Part shown: in pieces, positions 9,045 through 16,832 of the stretch
How positions within the stretch are numbered: the first letter of the stretch is position 1
How the letters are laid out: every line of letters begins with the position of its first letter
Assembly (NCBI RefSeq): GCF_008727795.1
Contig: NZ_CP044222.1
Location: 2,108,001 to 2,172,000, forward strand
Origin: Nitrincola iocasae
GTDB lineage: Bacteria; Pseudomonadota; Gammaproteobacteria; Pseudomonadales; Balneatricaceae
Direction of reading: 5' to 3'
Length of the DNA stretch: 64,000 nt
Translations under genes and position numbers: made by a program
Notes under the pieces: generated by a model
What the model was told of the DNA's origin: nothing
What the model saw: only the letters and a program-made list of their open reading frames with translations
The model's database searches: none

Positions 9045-9788
9045 TTAATGAACCTGGTCATCATCTGCCGGTTGACTGACCGACGTAATCCCTTGTTTCA
9101 GCATCGCCAAGCTTTCAGTCCGTGAAAGTGATGTCAGATGTGCGTAAATGGGTGCTAAATAATGTTGATGACGTATCTGTAAAAAGAGCTCGTCAGAGAG
9201 ATTGGCAAAACGCTGTTCATTGACAACATAGCACCCCGTCACATTTTGTACTTTATTACCCACACGAACCTGCATGTTCAATGGTGTAAATAAATTGTGA
9301 CTTTTCAGAAACCGGCAAAAAGTTTCTGTAATCACTTCCATCTGTTGTAATTCGCCAAGGTAGAGTTTGACCTGTTCAATCACCTCAGCGGGTTCACCAG
9401 ATTCGGAAAACAACGGCTTACCTTCATGAGTGCTGATAAGTTCAGCACCTTCATCAATACACACAGTAAACATCTCATCTTCCCCCAGACGAGCCAACGC
9501 AAACGGATAACGTCTAATCACAGCGGGAATATAGGATGCTTGCCAACGCCCTTCCTCAGTTACGAACAGATTTTCATTCTGCTCCAGTCCTAACAAGGCA
9601 ACCGGATAGAATTTATCCTGGGCCGGGTCTTCGAGAAACACTATCGGATATATCGCGGACGCACGGGCAAACTCATGCACCATAACCGCTGCAACGTGCA
9701 CGTCGGCTGCAAATTGAAAGCCATTGATAGGCTGGATACGCAACGGCTGATGTTGTTCTTTGTTCAGTGGAACCAGTTTCTTAAACAT
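9045..9788 (-). CDS. SapC-family protein
   Basis: About 247 residues. It starts MFKKLVPLNKEQHQPLRI and continues with FAADVHVAAVMVHEFARASAIYPIVFLED, the hallmark N-terminal half of the SapC family (PF07277). A conserved FYPVALLGLEQNENLFV and a PAVIRRYPFAL block follow. SapC is named for the Campylobacter fetus sapCDEF locus, in which sapDEF export the S-layer protein; the function of SapC itself is not established. No signal peptide or membrane helix is visible, so a cytosolic role is likely. I take the ATG at 9788 rather than an upstream TTG at 9806. It is the last gene of the secretion block, 58 bp after the adaptor gene. Its presence suggests the exported products form a surface layer (inference). 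Confidence 0.88.
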   Translation of the reverse strand: MFKKLVPLNKEQHQPLRIQPINGFQFAADVHVAAVMVHEFARASAIYPIVFLEDPAQDKFYPVALLGLEQNENLFVTEEGRWQASYIPAVIRRYPFALARLGEDEMFTVCIDEGAELISTHEGKPLFSESGEPAEVIEQVKLYLGELQQMEVITETFCRFLKSHNLFTPLNMQVRVGNKVQNVTGCYVVNEQRFANLSDELFLQIRHQHYLAPIYAHLTSLSRTESLAMLKQGITSVSQPADDDQVH

Positions 9789-9846
9789 AGGTAGGTCTCT
9801 GATCAATTAATCGTGATGGAAATTCGTTAGGCTGAAATCCGCAAGG

Positions 9847-10572
9847 TTAAAGTGGGTCAATGCTGCAACTTAGGCCTGCAGGAATATGCGAATCAGGATT
9901 AGGTAATGATAAACGCACCCGAAAAGTACCACTACCGGCGTCAATGACAGGATCAACTGCAATCACTTCAGCATCATGCACTGTATCCAAGTGCTGCAAA
10001 GACACCTGATACCTGTCGCCGGGAACTACCTGGCCAAACTGGTCCAGTGTCATCACCGCTTCCACATACAGAGGATCCAACTGTACTAAGCGAAAAATAT
10101 GACTCTTTTGGATCAAGTCGCCAACATCGGCATAGCGTTCAACAATAATACCGGAAAAAGGGCTTACTACCCGGCGTAGCTTCAATTGCTCTTGTTGGAC
10201 CGTTAGCTCAAGACGCGCCAATTGCTGTTCAGTGCGGATATCATCGACTTCCTGAGCAGGTATCAGGTTACCTGATTGCAACTCCTGAACACGTTCCAGA
10301 CGCCGACTGGCATAATCTTCACGAGCACGCTGCATGGCGATCATCGCCTGCTCTACTGAGAGGTCAAGCTCAGCCAATACAGCCCCGCGTTCTACACTTA
10401 CCGAACGATCTGCATAAACCCTGGCTAGTACGCCCTCTACAGGAACACCCAGTTCGGCATCCAATGAAGGTTCCAGCAAACAGCTCAGTACCGATAACTC
10501 AATTGCCTGAGCAGGTGCCGCGATTGCAAACGCACATAGCCAGGCGCCTATCGGTGGTTTAATCCAACGCAT
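9847..10572 (-). CDS. Periplasmic adaptor (HlyD/MFP family) subunit
   Basis: A 241-residue adaptor with a Sec signal (residues 1-23, AAPAQA-IEL). It contains the split lipoyl/biotinyl-like domain (LGVPVEGVLARVYADRSVSVERGAVLAELD and VVSPFSGIIVERYADVGDLIQ), separated by a short coiled coil (about residues 76-135, with RRLERVQELQSGNLIPAQEVDDIRTE), then a beta-barrel domain. It is short for the family (often 350-450) and lacks an inner-membrane helix. Its architecture is like RND-type fusion proteins rather than HlyD of haemolysin export. It follows the SecA-like gene by 3 bp with a GGAG ribosome-binding site. It probably bridges the inner-membrane parts to the TolC-like tunnel (inference). Confidence 0.88.
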   Translation of the reverse strand: MRWIKPPIGAWLCAFAIAAPAQAIELSVLSCLLEPSLDAELGVPVEGVLARVYADRSVSVERGAVLAELDLSVEQAMIAMQRAREDYASRRLERVQELQSGNLIPAQEVDDIRTEQQLARLELTVQQEQLKLRRVVSPFSGIIVERYADVGDLIQKSHIFRLVQLDPLYVEAVMTLDQFGQVVPGDRYQVSLQHLDTVHDAEVIAVDPVIDAGSGTFRVRLSLPNPDSHIPAGLSCSIDPL

Positions 10573-10575
10573 GTT

Positions 10576-12555
10576 TCACTCCATTTTACCGGTAAAGGAA
10601 AGTGACCGGCGTAAATTAAATTCGGCCTTAAGTAACTTGGCACGGATACGCCGATGCAAACGCTCAAGCATCCATTGAGCCGATCGGTAATAGGCACGAG
10701 CAACCCACCCAATCAGCCGATTTTCAGGACTAGAACGCAACAACAAACGCAGTAGACGATTCAGAGGCGGTAGCCAGTTGCTCACCAGTTCATCTTCCAG
10801 GGACAATATTTCCTGCCAACTTCCGGGTTCACCCTGCCGGGCACAACGCCCAATTAGTTGTCGATCGATGCGCTGGTTGTCATGCAATTCAGTAATCAGT
10901 ACATGTAAACCACCCAATGCGGCTACACCTGCCTGTAGTTTGATATCTGTCCCGCGTCCGGCCATATTGGTTGCAAGGGTGACGCGACCACGTTGGCCTG
11001 CCTCAGCGATAATTTCAGCCTCAGTCTCATCCTGACGTGCGTGCAGCACTTGATGTTCAACCCCGCCGTATTGCAGACGTGCCGACAAGGTATCAGCCGC
11101 CAGAATCGAACGGGTGCCAACCAGTATAGGTTGTCCCCTGAGTTGGCATTCAATTATGCAGGTTTCTATTGCCAGCCATTTTTGCTCGGCGTCGGCAAAA
11201 ATCTGACTGGGGACTTGTACACGCTGGCTGGGTTTATGCGGGGGGATACGGATCATCCGCAGGTTGTACACCCGACTGATCTCCCCGGCAATTTCACGAC
11301 AGGTACCCGACATTCCGGAAAGTTGTAGAAAACGACGGAAAAATAACTGAAAGCTAATTTTCGCCAGAGTAATTCGAGGCGGTGTCAGAGACACATGCTC
11401 TTTTGCCTCGATCAGCTGTTGCATCCCTTTTTCCCAGGAACGATCCGGCATAATCCGACCGGTATGCTCATCAACAATCAACACCTTATCGTCGCGAACA
11501 ATATAATGAACATCCCGTTGAAAACGGTGTAACGCACTGAGCGCCTGCAACACAGCCTCTTCTCGCCGAAAACGGTTACACCATAGCCCTTCGGCATCAG
11601 CCGTCAGTTGTTCCAGCAGTTGGCGGCCTGATAGCGTCAGGTCAATTAGCTGGCGGTTTTCACTGTATTGAAAGTGTTCAGCTTCTTGTAGCTGTCGGGC
11701 AAACTCAATAGCGCTGACATAAAACGTCTCTTCTTCTACTGAACCACCAGAGGATGAAATAATCAGCGGTGTGCGCGCTTCATCGATCAGAATACTGTCC
11801 ACTTCATCCACGATAGCAAACTGCAATCCCGGTAACAGTACTTGTTGCTGCCAGTGGCCAGTGTATGCATCCAGGAGCATTTTAAGTGGTGACACGCGAT
11901 CATCCAGAGCTATGCGATCCTTGAGGTAATCAAAGGTCAGCGTTTTTCCGGTGCAGTAAACGATATCAGCCTGATACGCCTGGCGTCGTTCAGCAGGTCC
12001 AGCATCCTCAAGCACCCAGGCCGTGGTCAGTCCCAACCATTCATAGAGTGGCTGCATTTCGGTTGCATCCCGCTGAGCCAGATAATCATTGACCGTCACC
12101 ACTTGAACTTGTCGGCCCGACAATGCTGCCACAGCGGCTGCCAGGGTAGCAGTCAGAGTTTTGCCTTCACCAGTGTTCATCTCAATCAGAAAACCCTGCA
12201 CTAAGGCGTGGCCACCACGTATCTGTACATCATGATGGCGTAATCCCAGCGTCTGTTGCGATGCCATTCGGACCAAGGCGAAGGCCTGAGCCAGAGACGA
12301 CTGCTGCAACCCCTCCCGACGCAATTGTAAGCGCACATCACATAGGGCCTGTTGCAGGGCTTCAAGCGTTGCACCCTGCAGATGAGTTTCACACGAAGCT
12401 ACAGCCTGCACAAAAGCCTTCTGTCGTGCCTCATTCATCAGGATCAGGCGTCGGAATAGCGTTGCCCCCCGATCCCATAGGCGCACCAACCAAGGATCTT
12501 CATGCCAGTCGGTACGTTGCGGATACTGAACTGTACGTGTTTGTAATGCATACAT
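10576..12555 (-). CDS. Minimal SecA-like ATPase
   Basis: A 659-residue SecA paralogue from the ATG at 12555, four bases after the preceding stop; a longer reading to 12708 would lie inside that gene. NBD1 is complete: Walker A TGEGKT (128-133), TVNDYLAQRDA (154-164) and VDEVDSILIDEARTPLIIS (249-267). A PPXD-like insert spans about 225-350. NBD2 has SGMSGT (413-418), TNMAGRGTDI (529-538) and the arginine-finger region LIGRCARQG (567-575). After NBD2 only about 70 residues remain, aligning with the first scaffold helix. The helical wing, two-helix finger and cysteine-rich zinc tail of 900-residue SecA are missing. This is therefore an accessory motor, not the housekeeping translocase. It is probably peripheral at the inner membrane, driving export of the large surface proteins (inference). 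Confidence 0.92.
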   Translation of the reverse strand: MYALQTRTVQYPQRTDWHEDPWLVRLWDRGATLFRRLILMNEARQKAFVQAVASCETHLQGATLEALQQALCDVRLQLRREGLQQSSLAQAFALVRMASQQTLGLRHHDVQIRGGHALVQGFLIEMNTGEGKTLTATLAAAVAALSGRQVQVVTVNDYLAQRDATEMQPLYEWLGLTTAWVLEDAGPAERRQAYQADIVYCTGKTLTFDYLKDRIALDDRVSPLKMLLDAYTGHWQQQVLLPGLQFAIVDEVDSILIDEARTPLIISSSGGSVEEETFYVSAIEFARQLQEAEHFQYSENRQLIDLTLSGRQLLEQLTADAEGLWCNRFRREEAVLQALSALHRFQRDVHYIVRDDKVLIVDEHTGRIMPDRSWEKGMQQLIEAKEHVSLTPPRITLAKISFQLFFRRFLQLSGMSGTCREIAGEISRVYNLRMIRIPPHKPSQRVQVPSQIFADAEQKWLAIETCIIECQLRGQPILVGTRSILAADTLSARLQYGGVEHQVLHARQDETEAEIIAEAGQRGRVTLATNMAGRGTDIKLQAGVAALGGLHVLITELHDNQRIDRQLIGRCARQGEPGSWQEILSLEDELVSNWLPPLNRLLRLLLRSSPENRLIGWVARAYYRSAQWMLERLHRRIRAKLLKAEFNLRRSLSFTGKME

Positions 12556-12559
12556 GGGA

Positions 12560-14716
12560 TCAGATTCCGAAACGACGAATAAAAAGGTCACGCAGGCGGC
12601 GGTATATCTGCCGTGCCGCTGACTCATCCGTATGTGCAAAGCGAACGTAGACACGCCCCCCCAAAGCTTGCACTGCAAAGTTTTCAGGGTGCAGCAACTC
12701 CAGTTCAAACAGAAATACTGGATTGAGTGTTTGGGGCTGACTTCCCGGAGCAGCGTCAGGACTCAAGCCAATTTGTCCTCCTCCTTGCAATGACAGTGCC
12801 AGGCTTGGCAGATCACGCGTGGCTGCTGGCACAGCTCGCAATATTCGAAGTGGGTGTGACTGATGTACTGAGTCAGCTGATCGCATAGCTATATTGACAC
12901 TGTCACTGCGAATACGGTCAACATCAGCCTGATCAACAGCGACTAGCAGGGTAAAATGTGTAGGGTCCAACAGATAACCAATAACATCACCTCGATGGTA
13001 CCAGCGACCCATAAAGTCATCAGGTGACGACATAACAAACTCACCTGCATGTGGACTACGGATTTCGAACGCATCAATACGCTGCTCTAGTGTAACGATA
13101 CGCTGCTCAACATGCTGGCGTTCTTCCAGTAGATTCTGCGCCAGGACTCGGTCTGTGCCTCTTGCCAGTAACAACTCGGCATCCACTTCAGCCATACGTG
13201 CCCGTGTTTCTTGAAGTTCAGCAGGCAAAACAGGCTCATCACAATAAAGCAACGGCTCATCGGCTTTAACAAATCCAGGCTGGTGTAATAGCTGCTGGCC
13301 GAAACAGTCGGTCCGTGCGCGGACCTGCGACTGTTCCGACATCCACACCACTCCCTCGACAAAGGTTGCCGAGGGCAAGGGTAACACCCCGACCAGCCAT
13401 ACCAGCAAGGTAACCACCGTAAAGCTGATCAAATACAAGCGAGGACGCTTTTCACTGATCAGTGGATCGCTATAGGCAACCTTGATAGTTCGACTCAAGG
13501 GCAGCAAAATCATCAAAAAGAATGCATAAGCCGCCAGTAACACCCCAATGACAAAAAACTGGGAAGCAACAAACAGCAGAATCATCCCGACAATAAACAT
13601 CCGATATACAAAAGACAACAGCGCAAAGCTGATCAGCCAGGCAGGCTCTCCTGCTGTTACCCGTGGCGGCTGTATGCCTCGATCAATACGTAACAAGTAA
13701 CGTTTCAGTAAATAACCAAAATACTGATTCGCTTTGTTCCCCAGATTGGGAATTTCCAGCCAGTCACTGAAAATGTAGTAGCCATCGAATCTTAATAATG
13801 GGTTCAAGTTGAATAATAGGGTTACCACACCCGCAAGGATGACAATATCGTGCAAAAATACTCTCAACAATCCTGGCTGTGTCCAGGTCCAGAGCCACAG
13901 AGCAATACTGGCAACAAATAACTCAATCATCATTCCAGCCGCACCCACCAGCATGCGCTGGTATTTGCTCTTAAATGCTATGGCGTGACTGGCATCAACA
14001 TAGGGAATCGGGACCATCACCAGAAACATAAGTCCCATTTCATGGCACTGACCGCCAAACAGTTTGATCGCAATACCATGACCCAGTTCATGGATTGCCT
14101 TAATCAATGGAAACACCAGGATCAGGGTAAAGATATACTCCGGGGTAAACACCAGTCGGGTCAAGTCGCCGGTCAGCTCTGGCCAGTGCAGTGCTGCCAG
14201 ACTGATACCGAATAGCAAGGTGATTAACCAAACCGCCAGCAACAACGGGCGCGCCCAGACTGGAATATGACCCACCAGGTATCGCAAAAAACGATCCGGA
14301 TCAATCAACGGCATCCTGAGTGCCAATGGATTGGCAATGTATTGCTTAAGCCGATTGCGTCGTGCTTTGATCGAACGTTCACTGAGTTCTTCGATATCAG
14401 GCGTACGATTGCTGGTCAGCACTCCGATCTGGTTCAACTGAGTCATCAACTGCAACACCTCATCCTGACTCGGCGCGTCATCTTGTAGCTGCTCAACGGC
14501 CTGCTTCCATATTTGATCAAGCGTGGCTTGCCCATCCACCAGCGACAGGATGCAATAGGCTGTCGCATTCAGTCGCAAAAATTTCCCGCTGGCCAAATCC
14601 TGAATAACATGCCAACGCTGACCTCGATAGACGTGTCGAAAAATCCGGGTTTGTGTGCGTAACCGCGGAACCAGATCAGCCAAGCGATACCAGGATGCCG
14701 AAAAAAGAGATGACAT
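12560..14716 (-). CDS. PqqD-like / M50 metalloprotease-like / HlyD-like membrane fusion protein
   Basis: About 718 residues from the ATG at 14716, which overlaps the upstream TGA (TGATG); a GTG at 14737 is the longer alternative. Residues about 30-100 form a PqqD-like winged-helix module (VIQDLASGKFLRLNATAYCILSLVDG). A polytopic region follows with the zinc motif HELGH (209-213) inside a helix and NLNPLLRFDGYY (about 303-314) supplying the third ligand, as in site-2-protease/M50 enzymes. The last 270 residues, after another helix pair, look like a HlyD adaptor with a lipoyl-like fold and short coiled coil (PAELQETRARMAEVDAELLLARG to RIDAFEIRSPHAGEFV). Related 'putative peptide zinc metalloprotease' proteins occur beside bacterial peptide exporters. 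It could process or receive substrates at the inner membrane (inference). Confidence 0.88.
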   Translation of the reverse strand: MSSLFSASWYRLADLVPRLRTQTRIFRHVYRGQRWHVIQDLASGKFLRLNATAYCILSLVDGQATLDQIWKQAVEQLQDDAPSQDEVLQLMTQLNQIGVLTSNRTPDIEELSERSIKARRNRLKQYIANPLALRMPLIDPDRFLRYLVGHIPVWARPLLLAVWLITLLFGISLAALHWPELTGDLTRLVFTPEYIFTLILVFPLIKAIHELGHGIAIKLFGGQCHEMGLMFLVMVPIPYVDASHAIAFKSKYQRMLVGAAGMMIELFVASIALWLWTWTQPGLLRVFLHDIVILAGVVTLLFNLNPLLRFDGYYIFSDWLEIPNLGNKANQYFGYLLKRYLLRIDRGIQPPRVTAGEPAWLISFALLSFVYRMFIVGMILLFVASQFFVIGVLLAAYAFFLMILLPLSRTIKVAYSDPLISEKRPRLYLISFTVVTLLVWLVGVLPLPSATFVEGVVWMSEQSQVRARTDCFGQQLLHQPGFVKADEPLLYCDEPVLPAELQETRARMAEVDAELLLARGTDRVLAQNLLEERQHVEQRIVTLEQRIDAFEIRSPHAGEFVMSSPDDFMGRWYHRGDVIGYLLDPTHFTLLVAVDQADVDRIRSDSVNIAMRSADSVHQSHPLRILRAVPAATRDLPSLALSLQGGGQIGLSPDAAPGSQPQTLNPVFLFELELLHPENFAVQALGGRVYVRFAHTDESAARQIYRRLRDLFIRRFGI

Positions 14717-16539
14717 CAGCGACCCAACCACTTCCACAATTGCAGACGTGACCAGTCCACCAAAGTCCGCGTCCAGATCCAGATTAGTCGTTGCTGACTA
14801 ACCTCTACCTTAGCCACACCTTCCATACCAGGACGCATGGCAGGTAACAGCTGTGCAATTTCGGCTTCAACGCGAAACAGGTTTTTACCATCACGCGCTT
14901 CGGCTACGGGTGTCACTCGAATCACCTCAAAATCGATTCGGACCTCAGGAAAAGCTTTCAGTACCAACTGCCCTTTTTGCCCCTCATGTATGTGAGCCAT
15001 ATCGGTTTCTGACAAATCCAGCACCAAACGATACTCATCCAATGGTGCCAATTCAAACAGCACTTGTCCTTTAGTAACGGGTAGTCCCAGATCTTGAGAC
15101 AGATCTCCCCGGGTGATCAACGCAGTAAAAGGCGCACGGATCTGAGTACGGTTTAGCAGTGAGCTGGACAATGCCAATTGAGCTTCGGCTTGTTCGATTT
15201 GCGCTGCTGCTACCCGTGCCTGAGCTGTATCCCGCTGCGCCTGAGACAAACGCATCTGGCGCTCAAACTGTGCCAACTGGCTTTGCCAGCGCAGTTGCTC
15301 AAGGCGCAGATCTCGGTCATCCAACTCGGCCAACACCTCGCCTTCTTCGACAGTCTGACCCGCCCGGTAGTGAGCAGCCATGACATAACTGTCAAATGGG
15401 GCTGACAGGGAGCGATTCAGTGCTCCCTCTAAACGAGCATCGGCAGATAAACGAAAAGTACCTTCAGCCAGCACGAAGAATGTACTCATTAAAATCAATA
15501 GCAGTACCAGCAGCTTGGTACCCAAGTAACGTGGTCCAACCAAACGTTTCCAAATATGCTTAATACGCCTGCCTAGATAGCTAAGTAAGGACAGTTCAGA
15601 TTGACGTTTTTCCAACAGCACACGCCCAACTACACTGGCAATGGATTCTGCTAATTCCGGCTGTCGTTCATCGGGAACTTCGGCCCATTCGAAACAGATG
15701 GCACCGTAATTTTCAGTATCCGTCATGAAGGGTACCGTCAATACCGTGTGATTACCCTGTTCACGGATCAATGCCTGATGTGCACTGAATGTATCCAAGC
15801 TAGCCTGTTGCAGTGGCCAGCACAGACTGTGCCCCTGGTCTACGGCCTCATTCATGGCGCTTTCAATGCTCTGCACCAGGTCAATTCGCCGGGTAAATTC
15901 AGCACTATTGGAAAGCGTTACCATACGAACGCTGCGCCCGGAACCAAAACCCAGCGCTATCCGATCGCAGTCCAGATTCACGGCGGCCTGCGACAACACA
16001 GCCTGGCAGGCATCCTGTAATGACTGCCCCCCAACAGAGGACATCAACAAATCAAGCAGAACCATCAGGCGCTCGCTCAGCTCACTGTCGCCAGCATGCT
16101 GATAAGTCTCGGTACGTGTCAGTATCCAACCCAGGCCCCACTGCAGCCATTGGCGTTGCTCTACCGACAGACTCTTTGCCGTCAGACCAAATACCCCCAG
16201 TAATGCATCTCCCTGCTGAATGGGTACCACCCAATGAATAACAGATTCACTGCGCTGGCTTAATGGACGACGTAACTGCATCACCTGTTCACACAGACGC
16301 ATCAACGCCGATGAACAAGGCGTATGCGGAGGATGTGTCACGACTGGCTTAAACGGCCCCTGATCTGCGGGCCCTAATACCAACACGGCCTCATCAAGAC
16401 CAGTCAGTTCCTGACGCAGTAATGCCAACCAACGCACAAAAAAGTCTGACTCAGATGCCTGTTGCAGCTGTCTGAGCCAATCATTGGACGTTTCTGTGGC
16501 AACGATGTCAGAGTTTGACTTCACCAAATCTGGCTTCAT
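14716..16539 (-). CDS. GAF-GAF-transmembrane-HlyD adaptor
   Basis: A 607-residue protein. Residues about 30-145 and 155-310 look like two GAF-type sensory domains (for example TVLTVPFMTDTENYGAICFEWAE in the second). A basic stretch RRIKHIWKRLVGPR precedes one transmembrane helix (341-358). The periplasmic part (about 365-595) is a HlyD adaptor with lipoyl halves (SLSAPFDSYVMAAHYRAGQTVEEGEVLAELDDRDL and RAPFTALITRGDLSQDLGLPVTKGQVLFEL), a coiled coil rich in Gln/Ala, and a barrel. The GAF domains would face the cytosol, so export could be gated by a small molecule or by the SecA-like motor (inference). The ATG at 16539 lies inside the DUF3467 gene, a 32-bp overlap; TTG or GTG at codons 5-6 are alternatives. 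Confidence 0.9.
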   Translation of the reverse strand: MKPDLVKSNSDIVATETSNDWLRQLQQASESDFFVRWLALLRQELTGLDEAVLVLGPADQGPFKPVVTHPPHTPCSSALMRLCEQVMQLRRPLSQRSESVIHWVVPIQQGDALLGVFGLTAKSLSVEQRQWLQWGLGWILTRTETYQHAGDSELSERLMVLLDLLMSSVGGQSLQDACQAVLSQAAVNLDCDRIALGFGSGRSVRMVTLSNSAEFTRRIDLVQSIESAMNEAVDQGHSLCWPLQQASLDTFSAHQALIREQGNHTVLTVPFMTDTENYGAICFEWAEVPDERQPELAESIASVVGRVLLEKRQSELSLLSYLGRRIKHIWKRLVGPRYLGTKLLVLLLILMSTFFVLAEGTFRLSADARLEGALNRSLSAPFDSYVMAAHYRAGQTVEEGEVLAELDDRDLRLEQLRWQSQLAQFERQMRLSQAQRDTAQARVAAAQIEQAEAQLALSSSLLNRTQIRAPFTALITRGDLSQDLGLPVTKGQVLFELAPLDEYRLVLDLSETDMAHIHEGQKGQLVLKAFPEVRIDFEVIRVTPVAEARDGKNLFRVEAEIAQLLPAMRPGMEGVAKVEVSQQRLIWIWTRTLVDWSRLQLWKWLGR

Positions 16540-16810
16540 ATTCTTTCAGCCCCATCTCCAGCAGTACTTTGAGGCGCTTCGCTGCATGGGGTGTCAGCAG
16601 AATACGATTGGATAGTTTTACACTCACTTCGGTCTGACCTGTTTGCCAAGCCTGATTGGAACCGAACAACAACATGATCTCCTCACGCGTACCCATGACA
16701 TTGCAGACATTGGAGTAGTGGGTCTGCATTTCACTGTCATCCCAGTGAATTTTGGGGGACTGTGCTGGACTCGCTTCTGCGGCTGTTTTCAATTCGTTTT
16801 CATCACTCAT
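16508..16810 (-). CDS. DUF3467 domain protein
   Basis: A 100-residue cytosolic protein matching the DUF3467 pattern: IHWDDSEMQTHYSNVCNVMGTREEIMLLFG, followed by VSVKLSNRILLTPHAAKRLKVLLEMGLKEYEARFG. The first 20 residues are disordered and Ala/Ser/Glu-rich. DUF3467 has no assigned function. Its position between the TpsA gene and the adaptor genes, and its 32-bp overlap with the GAF-HlyD gene, point to a stoichiometric accessory factor such as a targeting or chaperone subunit (inference). A GGGG-type ribosome-binding site lies about 9 bases before the ATG. Confidence 0.85.
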   Translation of the reverse strand: MSDENELKTAAEASPAQSPKIHWDDSEMQTHYSNVCNVMGTREEIMLLFGSNQAWQTGQTEVSVKLSNRILLTPHAAKRLKVLLEMGLKEYEARFGEVKL

Positions 16811-16832
16811 TCATTCATCCCCTTCGGAGCGG

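Noticed and set aside
9847..10572. Frameshifted or truncated HlyD gene
   Set aside because: Although short, it has a signal peptide, both lipoyl halves, a hairpin and a barrel, with clean spacing to neighbours, so it looks intact.
10576..12555. Housekeeping secA or a truncated secA pseudogene
   Set aside because: All ATPase motifs are intact and the short end fits cleanly between neighbours with 3-4 bp spacing, so it is neither the full-length essential gene nor an obvious wreck.
12556..12708. 51-residue N-terminal extension of the SecA-like protein
   Set aside because: It lies wholly within the end of the M50-HlyD gene in another frame and resembles nothing. The ATG at 12555 gives the SecA-like N-terminus directly.
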